A program made the translations under genes and the position numbers. Under the pieces are notes generated by a model. It did no database searches. It saw only the letters and a list, made by a program, of their open reading frames with translations, and had not been told where the DNA came from. 45,345 bases of DNA. Origin: an uncultured Lachnospiraceae bacterium (GTDB lineage Bacteria > Bacillota > Clostridia > Lachnospirales > Lachnospiraceae). Positions 26,420-34,166 of the stretch are shown one piece after another (the first letter of the stretch is position 1; each line of letters opens with the position of its first letter). Location: NCBI GenBank assembly GCA_946405625.1, contig CAMJHQ010000029.1, positions 1 through 45,345 on the forward strand, read 5' to 3'.

Positions 26420-27202
26420 CTATAAAAATACATAATTATGTGCGAGTGGGCCGCTTCCCTTACCGAGGTCAAGCATTGCCGCAAGTGCACCTGAAATATA
26501 ATCCTTAGCTTCCTTTACCGCTTCTTCGAGCGATCTGCCCTTAGCGAGATTTGAAGCAATAGCACTTGAAAGTGTACATCCTGTACCGTGAGTATTAGGA
26601 TTATCAATCCTCTTACCCTTAAACCAGACCGGACCGTTTGAAGTAAATAATAAGTCATTGGCATCATTTATCTGATGTCCGCCCTTGCAGAGAACGGCAC
26701 ATCCGAATCTGTTGAAGATAAGCTCTGCCGCTTTGACCATCTCATCCTCGGTCTTGATTGTCATTCCTGACAAAACTTCCGCTTCGGGAATGTTCGGTGT
26801 GATAACTGTCGCAAGAGGAAGCAGGAACTCCTTAAGCGTTTCGATTGCATCATCGCTTATAAGTTTCGCTCCGCTTGTTGCAACCATTACAGGATCAACA
26901 ACAATATTCTTCGCATCGTATTTCTTTAATCTGTCGGCAATAACACGTATCAGTTCACTTGAAGATACCATACCAGTCTTAACGGCATCAGGAAATATAT
27001 CGCTGAATACCGCATCTAACTGTGCTTCAAGAAACTCCGGTGTCACTTCCATTATTCCTGTTACGCCGGTAGTATTCTGCGCAGTAAGAGCCGTAATAGC
27101 GCTCATTCCATAAACTCCGTTTGCAGTCATGGTCTTTAAATCTGCTTGAATACCGGCGCCTCCGCTGGAATCACTTCCGGCAATGGTTAATGCTGTGTTC
27201 AT
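26420..27202 (-). CDS. thiD: Hydroxymethylpyrimidine/phosphomethylpyrimidine kinase ThiD
   Basis: The protein has 260 residues, standard for ThiD. Ribokinase-like fold with GSDSSGGAGIQADLKT, VVDPVMVATSG, CKGGH and the anion-hole motif NTHGTGCTLSSAIA. It phosphorylates HMP twice to HMP-PP for thiamine synthesis. It is the first gene after the TPP riboswitch, and the start at 27202 follows GAAGG. The related pyridoxal kinase at 42424 has GTGD and lacks this GTGCTLSSA motif. Confidence 0.95.
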   Translation of the reverse strand: MNTALTIAGSDSSGGAGIQADLKTMTANGVYGMSAITALTAQNTTGVTGIMEVTPEFLEAQLDAVFSDIFPDAVKTGMVSSSELIRVIADRLKKYDAKNIVVDPVMVATSGAKLISDDAIETLKEFLLPLATVITPNIPEAEVLSGMTIKTEDEMVKAAELIFNRFGCAVLCKGGHQINDANDLLFTSNGPVWFKGKRIDNPNTHGTGCTLSSAIASNLAKGRSLEEAVKEAKDYISGALAAMLDLGKGSGPLAHNYVFL

Positions 27203-27329
27203 TTCATTTACCTTCTTTCTTTTATTATTCTCAGCATCTTTTATATAGCGACAGAAGGTGGTGCCCCCGATCTACCGCATAGATTTACTGAAAACCGATA
27301 TTTCCTTACAGTAAATACGATTTTCTGTA

Positions 27330-27372
27330 AATCGAAAAATAAGCAGACATACCTGTTCGGGCATATCTGCTT
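27330..27372 (-). terminator. Riboswitch terminator upstream of thiD
   Basis: On the minus strand AAGCAGATATGCC (27360-27372) and GGTATGTCTGCTT (27341-27353) pair with two G-U wobbles, followed by ATTTTTCG. It lies just after the TPP aptamer, so it is the likely expression platform: ligand-bound RNA would end transcription here. Confidence 0.85.
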
Positions 27373-27385
27373 AAAATTCTCACAT

Positions 27386-27470
27386 ATCTCCCTACGTTGG
27401 CATTATCCAAATCAGGTTATAGGTCCAGACAATACAGCCTGTTCTCAGCCGAATCATGTTCAGCTCCCTT
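27386..27470 (-). ncRNA. TPP riboswitch aptamer (THI element)
   Basis: Conserved blocks on the minus strand are GGGAGC (about 27463-27468), CTGAGA (27442-27447), ACCTGATTTGGATAATGCCA and ACGTAGGGA. The closing P1 pairs GGGAG with the CTCCC end. This is the aptamer that binds thiamine diphosphate. It covers most of the 330-bp gap 27203-27532 together with the terminator and the promoter; the remaining 27203-27329 leader holds only short inverted repeats (TTACAG/CTGTAA, 27306-27330). Confidence 0.96.
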
Positions 27471-27485
27471 TTTAATCCGCACCCA

Positions 27486-27514
27486 ATTATACAACCAATA
27501 AAATTCGAGTGCAA
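27486..27514 (-). promoter_or_regulatory. Promoter of the thiD operon
   Basis: TTGCAC (27509-27514), 17 bp, TATAAT (27486-27491) on the minus strand, 15 bp before the riboswitch. Confidence 0.85.
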
Positions 27515-27532
27515 ACAGAATTTATAATTATT

Positions 27533-29482
27533 TTACTTTTCTTTGATCAGACCGAGATTATAACATTCGATCAATTCTCCCAGATCCTCTATCTGTTTTT
27601 TAATTTCCTCACCCGAATCTGTATCGCATACTCTTAGTCTTTCCGGCATAACCTCGGTAATCTGTATTTCCGGTGAATTCTCTTCTCCCGGTACATACGG
27701 TTTATGCTCCGCTAGTGCAAGATGATGAGAATTGAATATTAACGTATATCCTGCAATTCCCGTTGTCTGATGATACGCCTTCGAAAGACCACCATCTATA
27801 ATGTACAGCTTACCATCAGCCTTCAAAGGAGTCTCTCCTTTACTCACCTGAACCGGCATGTGACCGTTTATTATATGTGCTCTTTCAGTATTCATGCCGA
27901 ATTCCCTGAATATCTTATCGCAGTACTCAGCCTTCGTAGAATACTCATAATAACTATTATTCTTCTCTATGCTGAGACTCTTATCTTCAAGGAAAATCCT
28001 CTCGAATATAGCCATTCTGTCTCTTCCGAAAAGCGGTGATACCGGGCCGTTCCACAAATACCACATAAGATCCAGGCAATCGGCCTTTCTTGCATCATCA
28101 TCTCTCAGAAAATAAGCGTCAATAACCTTCGAATTCAGATAATCCATTAAGCTTTTGCCATAGTATTCCACTCCATCAACCTTCCATGAATGAAACTCAC
28201 CGTTTTCATCCATCGGTATACAACCGTGAAACAGAAGGTTATTGTTATATATCTTATACATCGAACCGTGCGAATATAAGAATCTGATATGTTGCTGAAG
28301 TCTCTCAGAATGTTTAAATGAATATCTGAGATATTCGATAAGCTCACTCTCTACATCCGTAAGCTTATACGGGTCATTCCAGTCAATCGTAGGGAAGTTC
28401 ATATCAAGCATAGGATATTCCTTATCCCCGATCTTAACCGTCCCCTTCTCTACATCAATCTTATCCAGAAGAAGTCTGTCATCCTGCTCATATTCCGGAT
28501 GTCTCTTAATGAGCTGACCTTCAAGCTTAAACTCTATTATCGCAATTGCCTTATACATTTTGGCAACAAGATCAGGATTAACCGAATCATATTTATTATT
28601 ATCAAGTAAATGCGGTCTAAAGCATGCACAGTCATCATCAGCATATACTTCAGCTGCGAACATAGATAGCGGTCTCAGATTTATTCCATATCCATCCTCA
28701 AGCACATCAAAACTGTTATAGCTTGTAGCGATCCTAAGGACCGTAGCGATGGACGCTTCATTTCCGGCAGCTGCGGACATCCAGCTGATATCATGATTTC
28801 CCCACTGGATATCAACATCATTAAAGCCCATTATCTCATCCATAACATAATCAGCTCTCGGACCCCTGTCAAAAATATCACCGATAATGTGCAGCTTATC
28901 TATAAAGAGATTATGAATAAGATTACACATTGTTATGATAAACTCATCGCCTGCCTGAATTTCTATTATCGCATCAACAAAGCCTTTATAATATCTGGCC
29001 TTATCAATTGAGTTTTCATCTGCATTGATAAGCTCATCGATTGCATATCCGAAATCGTCGGGAAGCTTCTTTCTGACCTTTGATCTAGTATACTTCAAAC
29101 CTGCTATATGGCAGAACTTGATCAGTCTTTCAATAGTCTCCCGATACCACTTATCGCCTGATGGCGTACCCGGAAGAAGTATCTTACGTCTTTTCAGTTT
29201 TGTTAATGTTCTGTCCGGATAATATATCAGATTAGCAAAAGAAAGCTGCTCCTCATAGGACATTTCTTCACCAAATGCATCTCTTATCTTTGCGATTACG
29301 ACTCCCGATGCACCTCTTACAAGGTTTCTGAAGCTTTGATATTCGCCATGTATATCGGAAAAGAAGAATTCATTTCCCTTTGGAAGTGACAAAATAGCCT
29401 TAAGATTTATGACCTCCGCAAGCGCACTCCTCTTTGTCGGGAACCTTTTATGTAATAATTTAAGATAGTCAAGATCTCTCAT
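27533..29482 (-). CDS. fbp: Fructose-1,6-bisphosphatase class III
   Basis: The protein has 649 residues from the ATG at 29482 (GGAGG upstream; the in-frame TTG at 29485 is not needed). This is the usual length for the Firmicutes class III enzyme. Metallophosphatase motifs are FFFSDIHGEYQSF, IIGDIFDRGPRADYVMDEI, IQWGNHDISWM and NGHMPVQ. It removes the 1-phosphate of fructose-1,6-bisphosphate in gluconeogenesis, in the cytoplasm. It stands alone; a duplicated 24-bp sequence lies upstream. Confidence 0.96.
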   Translation of the reverse strand: MRDLDYLKLLHKRFPTKRSALAEVINLKAILSLPKGNEFFFSDIHGEYQSFRNLVRGASGVVIAKIRDAFGEEMSYEEQLSFANLIYYPDRTLTKLKRRKILLPGTPSGDKWYRETIERLIKFCHIAGLKYTRSKVRKKLPDDFGYAIDELINADENSIDKARYYKGFVDAIIEIQAGDEFIITMCNLIHNLFIDKLHIIGDIFDRGPRADYVMDEIMGFNDVDIQWGNHDISWMSAAAGNEASIATVLRIATSYNSFDVLEDGYGINLRPLSMFAAEVYADDDCACFRPHLLDNNKYDSVNPDLVAKMYKAIAIIEFKLEGQLIKRHPEYEQDDRLLLDKIDVEKGTVKIGDKEYPMLDMNFPTIDWNDPYKLTDVESELIEYLRYSFKHSERLQQHIRFLYSHGSMYKIYNNNLLFHGCIPMDENGEFHSWKVDGVEYYGKSLMDYLNSKVIDAYFLRDDDARKADCLDLMWYLWNGPVSPLFGRDRMAIFERIFLEDKSLSIEKNNSYYEYSTKAEYCDKIFREFGMNTERAHIINGHMPVQVSKGETPLKADGKLYIIDGGLSKAYHQTTGIAGYTLIFNSHHLALAEHKPYVPGEENSPEIQITEVMPERLRVCDTDSGEEIKKQIEDLGELIECYNLGLIKEK

Positions 29483-29561
29483 CAAGATGATCCTCCATGT
29501 ATTTCTATGTAGTATATCAATGACTATTATATACTATTTCGGAACAAATTTTCTGACCAAT

Positions 29562-29609
29562 TTTTCTGAAAGATCCTGTATACCATTTTCTGAAAGATCC
29601 TGTATACCA
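29562..29609. repeat. Perfect tandem duplication of a 24-bp unit
   Basis: TTTTCTGAAAGATCCTGTATACCA occurs at 29562-29585 and 29586-29609 without a mismatch. A partial, decayed copy (TTTTCTGACCA) precedes at 29550. It lies between the ABC permease stop and the fbp start and could be a recent slippage event or an operator pair for fbp. Confidence 0.9.
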
Positions 29610-29612
29610 TCA

Positions 29613-31244
29613 TCAATGTAATTTATTTATATCTACTCTGTTTATCCTGCTATAGAGGAACAGGCATATAATACCCATTATCAAAATAAATATAAGATTA
29701 AAAAGATGCGATAATGCCCCCGGAATAAATGCAGCACCAAATCCTATAAAAATAACAGGAAGTGATCCAAACAGTGAAAATCCGGTTGCGGCACTCTGCT
29801 TTACAACCTCTGTTTCATTTTCCCAATTAAACTTCGGAAATTTAAGATTTAGCATAAGTCCAAGCAGTACTGAAAATACTATTAAAATGCCCGGTATCAA
29901 AATCAGCCATATTCTCTCGATCGGACCTGCATTTACAGTAAAAAGAAGGATAATCTCTACCAAAGTATAAAATGGTGTTATAAAAATCAGATTGAACAAA
30001 ACCTTAGCTTTAAGAATATCCTTTATACTAAGCGGCAAAGTCTGCATTATCCACCAGTTCTTTCCTTCGATAGATACCGATGATGTTGAAACAGCCATCA
30101 TAGACAATATAAATCCGATCAAAAAAGGAATCAGATTATTCGAATGAAAATCAAACGGTATTTCTCCCGCACTTCTAATTATCTTATCAATATCCATGAA
30201 TCCGAGTGCGACTGCCAGTATTATAGCCATTACAGGTCCGACAATCGTATTGGATACATATATACCCGATGAAAAATACCTTGCTGCCTCTTTCTTGATA
30301 AGTGCAGTCATTACGGATCCTTCCTTCAGCTCATCAGGCTTATACTCTCTATGTTCCTTCGTATCAAACAGTTTACGAGATATATCAAAGAATTTCCGAC
30401 CGATAATAATTATGGTCAATATGATTACAGCCAATGAAATCAGCGCATATACAGCAAGCCTTCCAAAATCAGCATTATTAAGAGTATCCTTCATAAATCT
30501 AAATGCAGGAACTGCACTTTCAATGCCTGACATTTTTTCAGAGATAACTCTCGTCAGCTCAGCCATGATCTCTTCATTGATCTGATCTTTATTCATTAAA
30601 ATCCCTGTTGATCCGAGACCTGTTTTTGAGGAAACAATACCTCCGAAAACGAAGGAGCCTACCATAAAAACAATTACAAGTATTACCTCTGTCAGGACCT
30701 TATGACGGTTTCTCGCTATAATTGCCGCAAATACAATTCCGATCCACGAAGCAATAGCTGTCGGGAGTATCGGAAGTATGATGCATACAGGAAGTATCGA
30801 AATATAAAAAGCTGCACTGCATCCTGCATTGATTCCATAAACAATCATTGAAGGTACAAGAATTGCGATTCCGACTATCAGGTTATCAAAATATAATCTG
30901 AAAACTCTTGATGCAACTATGCTTTCACCGCTTACAGGATATGCGGAGATCATTTCCAGATCACTTTCTCTGTAAATTGCTGCCTTTGCCCTATAAATTC
31001 CAACAGCAAGATTAACCATAAAGGCAATCACCATATATAAGATCGGGATATAGACAGATGCACCGAGTTTATCGAGCATCACACTCTGTCCGACAACATA
31101 GCCGATAAGAACTATATAAAGAAAAATGAGAACGCCAAATATTAATCCCTTATTCTTCTTTACAGAAGGATCTTTAACATGACGCAGTTCATTTATTCCA
31201 AGGAAATTCAATAATTCAAGTTTTATCAGAGTACGTATTTTCAT
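29613..31244 (-). CDS. ABC-2-type transporter permease
   Basis: The protein has 543 residues and about 12 hydrophobic segments in two blocks with a central hydrophilic part. The pattern fits the large putative ABC transporter permease subunit found with stand-alone ATPases. It starts 2 bp after the ATPase stop. The substrate is unknown; export of an antimicrobial or lipid is plausible. Control is probably through the 18-bp inverted repeat upstream of the ATPase gene. Confidence 0.85.
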   Translation of the reverse strand: MKIRTLIKLELLNFLGINELRHVKDPSVKKNKGLIFGVLIFLYIVLIGYVVGQSVMLDKLGASVYIPILYMVIAFMVNLAVGIYRAKAAIYRESDLEMISAYPVSGESIVASRVFRLYFDNLIVGIAILVPSMIVYGINAGCSAAFYISILPVCIILPILPTAIASWIGIVFAAIIARNRHKVLTEVILVIVFMVGSFVFGGIVSSKTGLGSTGILMNKDQINEEIMAELTRVISEKMSGIESAVPAFRFMKDTLNNADFGRLAVYALISLAVIILTIIIIGRKFFDISRKLFDTKEHREYKPDELKEGSVMTALIKKEAARYFSSGIYVSNTIVGPVMAIILAVALGFMDIDKIIRSAGEIPFDFHSNNLIPFLIGFILSMMAVSTSSVSIEGKNWWIMQTLPLSIKDILKAKVLFNLIFITPFYTLVEIILLFTVNAGPIERIWLILIPGILIVFSVLLGLMLNLKFPKFNWENETEVVKQSAATGFSLFGSLPVIFIGFGAAFIPGALSHLFNLIFILIMGIICLFLYSRINRVDINKLH

Positions 31245-31246
31245 AA

Positions 31247-31954
31247 TTACACATTCTCCATAAACAATTCTTCAAGCGATTCTCCGCTTTTAACCACTTC
31301 AGACATCAGTCCGCTTGTGATAAGCTTACCGCTTTTTATGATAGAAACTTTATTACATAGCTTTTCAGCCACCTCAAGCACATGAGTCGAGAAGAAAATG
31401 GCACTGCCCTTCTCTGTCATTTCTTTCATAATCTCCTTAAGTATAAATGCAGCCTTAGGATCAAGACCTACAAAAGGCTCATCCATTATCAGAAGTTTCG
31501 GGTTGTGAATCAGCGCCGAAATAATAACAAGCTTCTGCTTCATTCCATGAGAATATGATGAGATCAGATCACCGAGTGAACCGGTGATCTCAAACTTATC
31601 TGCATATTCGTTAATCTTCTGTTCTCTTTCTGAAGCTGATACATTATATATATCAGCAACAAACTGAAGATACTGAATACCGGTCATAAACTCATATATA
31701 TCCGGATTATCCGGAATATAAGCAATTCTTTGCTTAACCTCCATCGGCTTCTTACGGATATCTATATCATCGATCAGTATCTCTCCCTTATCAAATTCAT
31801 GAATTCCGGTAATAGCTTTAAGTAAAGTCGTCTTACCTGCGCCGTTATGACCGATAAATGCATATATATCTCCGGCCTCAACAGTTAAGGAAATATCTGA
31901 TATTCCTTTATCTGTTCCCTTATAATGCTTATCAACATTTTTAATCACTAACAT
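31247..31954 (-). CDS. ABC transporter ATP-binding protein
   Basis: The protein has 235 residues. Walker A is GHNGAGKTTLL, Q-loop IPDNPDIYEF, signature region SSYSHGMKQKLVI (SHGMK in place of LSGGQ), Walker B LLIMDEPFVGLD, H-loop FSTHVLE. It powers the permease encoded immediately downstream. The start at 31954 has GGAGG upstream. A GC-rich palindrome and an 18-bp inverted repeat lie in the leader. Confidence 0.95.
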   Translation of the reverse strand: MLVIKNVDKHYKGTDKGISDISLTVEAGDIYAFIGHNGAGKTTLLKAITGIHEFDKGEILIDDIDIRKKPMEVKQRIAYIPDNPDIYEFMTGIQYLQFVADIYNVSASEREQKINEYADKFEITGSLGDLISSYSHGMKQKLVIISALIHNPKLLIMDEPFVGLDPKAAFILKEIMKEMTEKGSAIFFSTHVLEVAEKLCNKVSIIKSGKLITSGLMSEVVKSGESLEELFMENV

Positions 31955-31974
31955 AATAAAATCCTCCGATTCAT

Positions 31975-31995
31975 ACTACCGGGGCGCCCCGTAGT
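31975..31995. other. GC-rich palindrome in the ABC transporter leader
   Basis: GGGGCGCCCC (31981-31990) is self-complementary, and ACTAC (31975-31979) / GTAGT (31991-31995) extend it with one bulged C. It lies 20 bp upstream of the ATPase start, beside the ribosome binding site, so as RNA it could hide that site. Its all-GC core stands out in AT-rich DNA. Confidence 0.6.
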
Positions 31996-32061
31996 AAATA
32001 ATTCATAAATCACTATTTCAGTAACGTCGGTTTTTAAATCCCTTGAATAATACAAACAAAA

Positions 32062-32125
32062 TAAGTGTATTATTTGTATCACTCCTTGTAATACAAATAA
32101 TACACTTAACGATAATCCTTGTCAA
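32062..32125 (-). promoter_or_regulatory. ABC transporter promoter with an 18-bp inverted-repeat operator
   Basis: On the minus strand TTGACA (32120-32125), 17 bp, TATTAT (32097-32102). A perfect inverted repeat, TAAGTGTATTATTTGTAT (32062-32079) and its complement (32091-32108), with an 11-bp spacer, covers the -10 and start point. A repressor such as a GntR/YtrA-type protein is a reasonable guess, but no regulator gene is nearby. No convincing gene is seen in the 218-bp gap. Confidence 0.75.
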
Positions 32126-32133
32126 TATAAATT

Positions 32134-32164
32134 AAAAAAACCTGTGAATGAAATTTCACAGGTT
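32134..32164 (-). terminator. Intrinsic terminator of the TelA operon
   Basis: CCTGTGAA (32141-32148) and TTCACAGG (32155-32162) form the stem. On the minus strand it is followed by TTTTTTTAA. Confidence 0.88.
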
Positions 32165-32172
32165 TATAGTGA

Positions 32173-33231
32173 TTATTTATCCGAACCGGTCGATGCCAGA
32201 TAAAGTCTGCTCTTCATCTCTTCATCGATTCTCGCAAGTTCCTGCTCTGCCTTAAAACGTTTAAGCTTTCCTTCCTGCTGAATCTTTGAAATGTCATCCA
32301 GACTCTCGATAAGTATACGGTTAGCCTCGCCGATTGCCTTCGGATCTATGTTATTTTCATTTCTCGCCTTCTGAGTTTCTACAGAAAGCATCTTCAGATT
32401 TTGAGCATTTTTGATAAGCAGCTGATTCGACATATCCGTCAGCTTTTTATCTGCCGCAATAGCAGCCCTTGTATGCTCGGTTCCGAAAGCGATAACAATC
32501 TGATTCTTCCAAAGCGGTATAACCGTGTAAAGAGTTGTCTGAAGCTTATCAGCCATGGCAACTGCATTTGCCTGAAGCATTCTGATCTGCGGTGCCTGCT
32601 GAAGAGAAATAGACCTTGTTGTCTCAAGTTCCATAATCTTTCTTTCCAGTCTGTCGATAATATCGGGAATGATATCTGCACAGTCAGCCGGATATTTTCC
32701 TTCCTTAATCTGCTCAAGCTTATCTTTTGCCGCTGCTATCTTCAGATTAACCTGCTTGAAATACTCCTGATTCATCTTATATATCTGGTCAAGCATAGCA
32801 GTATCCTTCATCAGTCTTACCTGATGCGCCTCCAGAGAGCTTTCTATCTTATCAACATTTCGGGAAATTCTGTCATACTTATTCTGAAGGGTAAGCTCTT
32901 TCGATTTGGACTTAGACTTATTCTTCCATGGAAAGATGCTTTTTTTCTCTTCGTCATCATCCTGATCATCGTTTTCAGACAGATATTCGACAGTCTGGTC
33001 TATTGTATCACTGATCTCATCGACATTTGTTTCTCCGACACTTTTGATCATCATTTCTGAAAGCTCAGCCATTTTCTTCTGAATATCAGCACCGTATAAA
33101 GTAATACTATTTGCCTGACTTAGATCCAAGAGCTGCTTATTCGACTGTAATGATTCTTTATCTTCCTCATCCAGATAAAACTCCGGATTTTCTGTTAATT
33201 GTCTGAGTAACGTCAGATCATCCATTTCCAT
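32173..33231 (-). CDS. TelA-family toxic-anion-resistance protein
   Basis: The protein has 352 residues. It matches the TelA family, named for tellurite resistance. An acidic/basic linker (about 85-110, EKKSIFPWKNKSKSKSKE) is followed by a long helical coiled coil with NKYDRISRNVDKIESSLEAHQVRLMKDTAMLD and PLWKNQIVIAFG, the most conserved family block. It is cytosolic or membrane-associated and helical. The ATG overlaps the stop of the previous gene (TAATG), so translation is coupled. The molecular action of TelA is not established; here it is the last gene of a six-gene unit with an AAA+ ATPase. Confidence 0.88.
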   Translation of the reverse strand: MEMDDLTLLRQLTENPEFYLDEEDKESLQSNKQLLDLSQANSITLYGADIQKKMAELSEMMIKSVGETNVDEISDTIDQTVEYLSENDDQDDDEEKKSIFPWKNKSKSKSKELTLQNKYDRISRNVDKIESSLEAHQVRLMKDTAMLDQIYKMNQEYFKQVNLKIAAAKDKLEQIKEGKYPADCADIIPDIIDRLERKIMELETTRSISLQQAPQIRMLQANAVAMADKLQTTLYTVIPLWKNQIVIAFGTEHTRAAIAADKKLTDMSNQLLIKNAQNLKMLSVETQKARNENNIDPKAIGEANRILIESLDDISKIQQEGKLKRFKAEQELARIDEEMKSRLYLASTGSDK

Positions 33232-34163
33232 TAACCTCCATTCGGTATATTTATTCCCTCATCGGTATATACCGGTATTACTATCTTATCACTTAAATTT
33301 ATACACTTAAGAAATGCATCCGCATCCTCATATATATTTTCACCGCGGATATTCATCTCACTCGGAGAACCGATATATATATCGGAATCATTAAAATCCA
33401 TGATCATCCTGGTCATTTTTTCATCCATAACAACGCCGTAGCTTAAGCCCCATCCGTCTTTAAACGGCATTGACTCCTTAATCCTGCAAAGAATCCTTCT
33501 GACAAATTCCTTTCCGCACATAGGAAAATAACACAGTCTCGGCATAAGCGACTGTCCGGCTTTTTTAAGCATGATCTCACATCTGAAAACTTCGGATTCC
33601 ATACTGCAGACCTCAAATATCCTGAAATCCACCATGTAATTATTCATTTCCAAAAGCTTTACAAGATTGAGAGCTATGATACCTCTGTTTCTGATCTGTG
33701 CTTCTGTTGTTCTGGATTCAAAGGTTACCTTCATCCATATTCTGACCAGCTTCTTCTCTTCGGATTTTTCAAGTCTGTACATAGCCTTCGGTGCATCCGC
33801 CAAATATGCGGGTATATTCGGTCTGTGGCCGACAAAAGAAGTAACCGTCTTACGAACTCTGGCTTTTTTCTTATTAACTCTTTCCAATTGATCTGCCAGC
33901 CTAAGGAATTGATCATAGTCCTTGCTGTAGCCGCCTATGCAATATTTTATTGATTCTTCCAGTGGTGCACCCGCAAACTCGACACTCGATGTTTTGCTTT
34001 TCTGTTCATAGAATATCTCAGAATTAATATCCGGATCTTTACTCAGAAAAGTCTGAACCTCGCCTATGGAATTAAAATGCATTCTATATTCCTTCAGACT
34101 AGATTTTCTTTCGATTATCTCGAGATACATGCACTCTTCAGGGCTGACCCCTAAACCATACAT
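33231..34163 (-). CDS. Phage-type protein resembling DUF7192
   Basis: The protein has 310 residues and is soluble. The stretch VGHRPNIPAYLADAPKAMYR, then NRGIIALNLVKLLEMNNYMVDFRIFEV, then MLKKAGQSLMPRLCYFPMCGKEFVRRILCR matches the layout I remember for phage and plasmid proteins of the DUF7192 type, which occur near CobS-like ATPases. The function is unknown. It starts 3 bp after the AAA+ stop and its stop overlaps the telA start. That coupling suggests a fixed protein ratio in a complex. Family assignment from memory only. Confidence 0.55.
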   Translation of the reverse strand: MYGLGVSPEECMYLEIIERKSSLKEYRMHFNSIGEVQTFLSKDPDINSEIFYEQKSKTSSVEFAGAPLEESIKYCIGGYSKDYDQFLRLADQLERVNKKKARVRKTVTSFVGHRPNIPAYLADAPKAMYRLEKSEEKKLVRIWMKVTFESRTTEAQIRNRGIIALNLVKLLEMNNYMVDFRIFEVCSMESEVFRCEIMLKKAGQSLMPRLCYFPMCGKEFVRRILCRIKESMPFKDGWGLSYGVVMDEKMTRMIMDFNDSDIYIGSPSEMNIRGENIYEDADAFLKCINLSDKIVIPVYTDEGINIPNGG

Positions 34164-34166
34164 ACA

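Noticed and set aside
31948-32082. A 44-codon minus-strand frame starting GTG between the ABC promoter and the ATPase gene
   Set aside because: The GTG overlaps its own AAGGAG, so there is no usable spacing, the product resembles nothing, and it runs into the ATPase start. It is treated as leader sequence.
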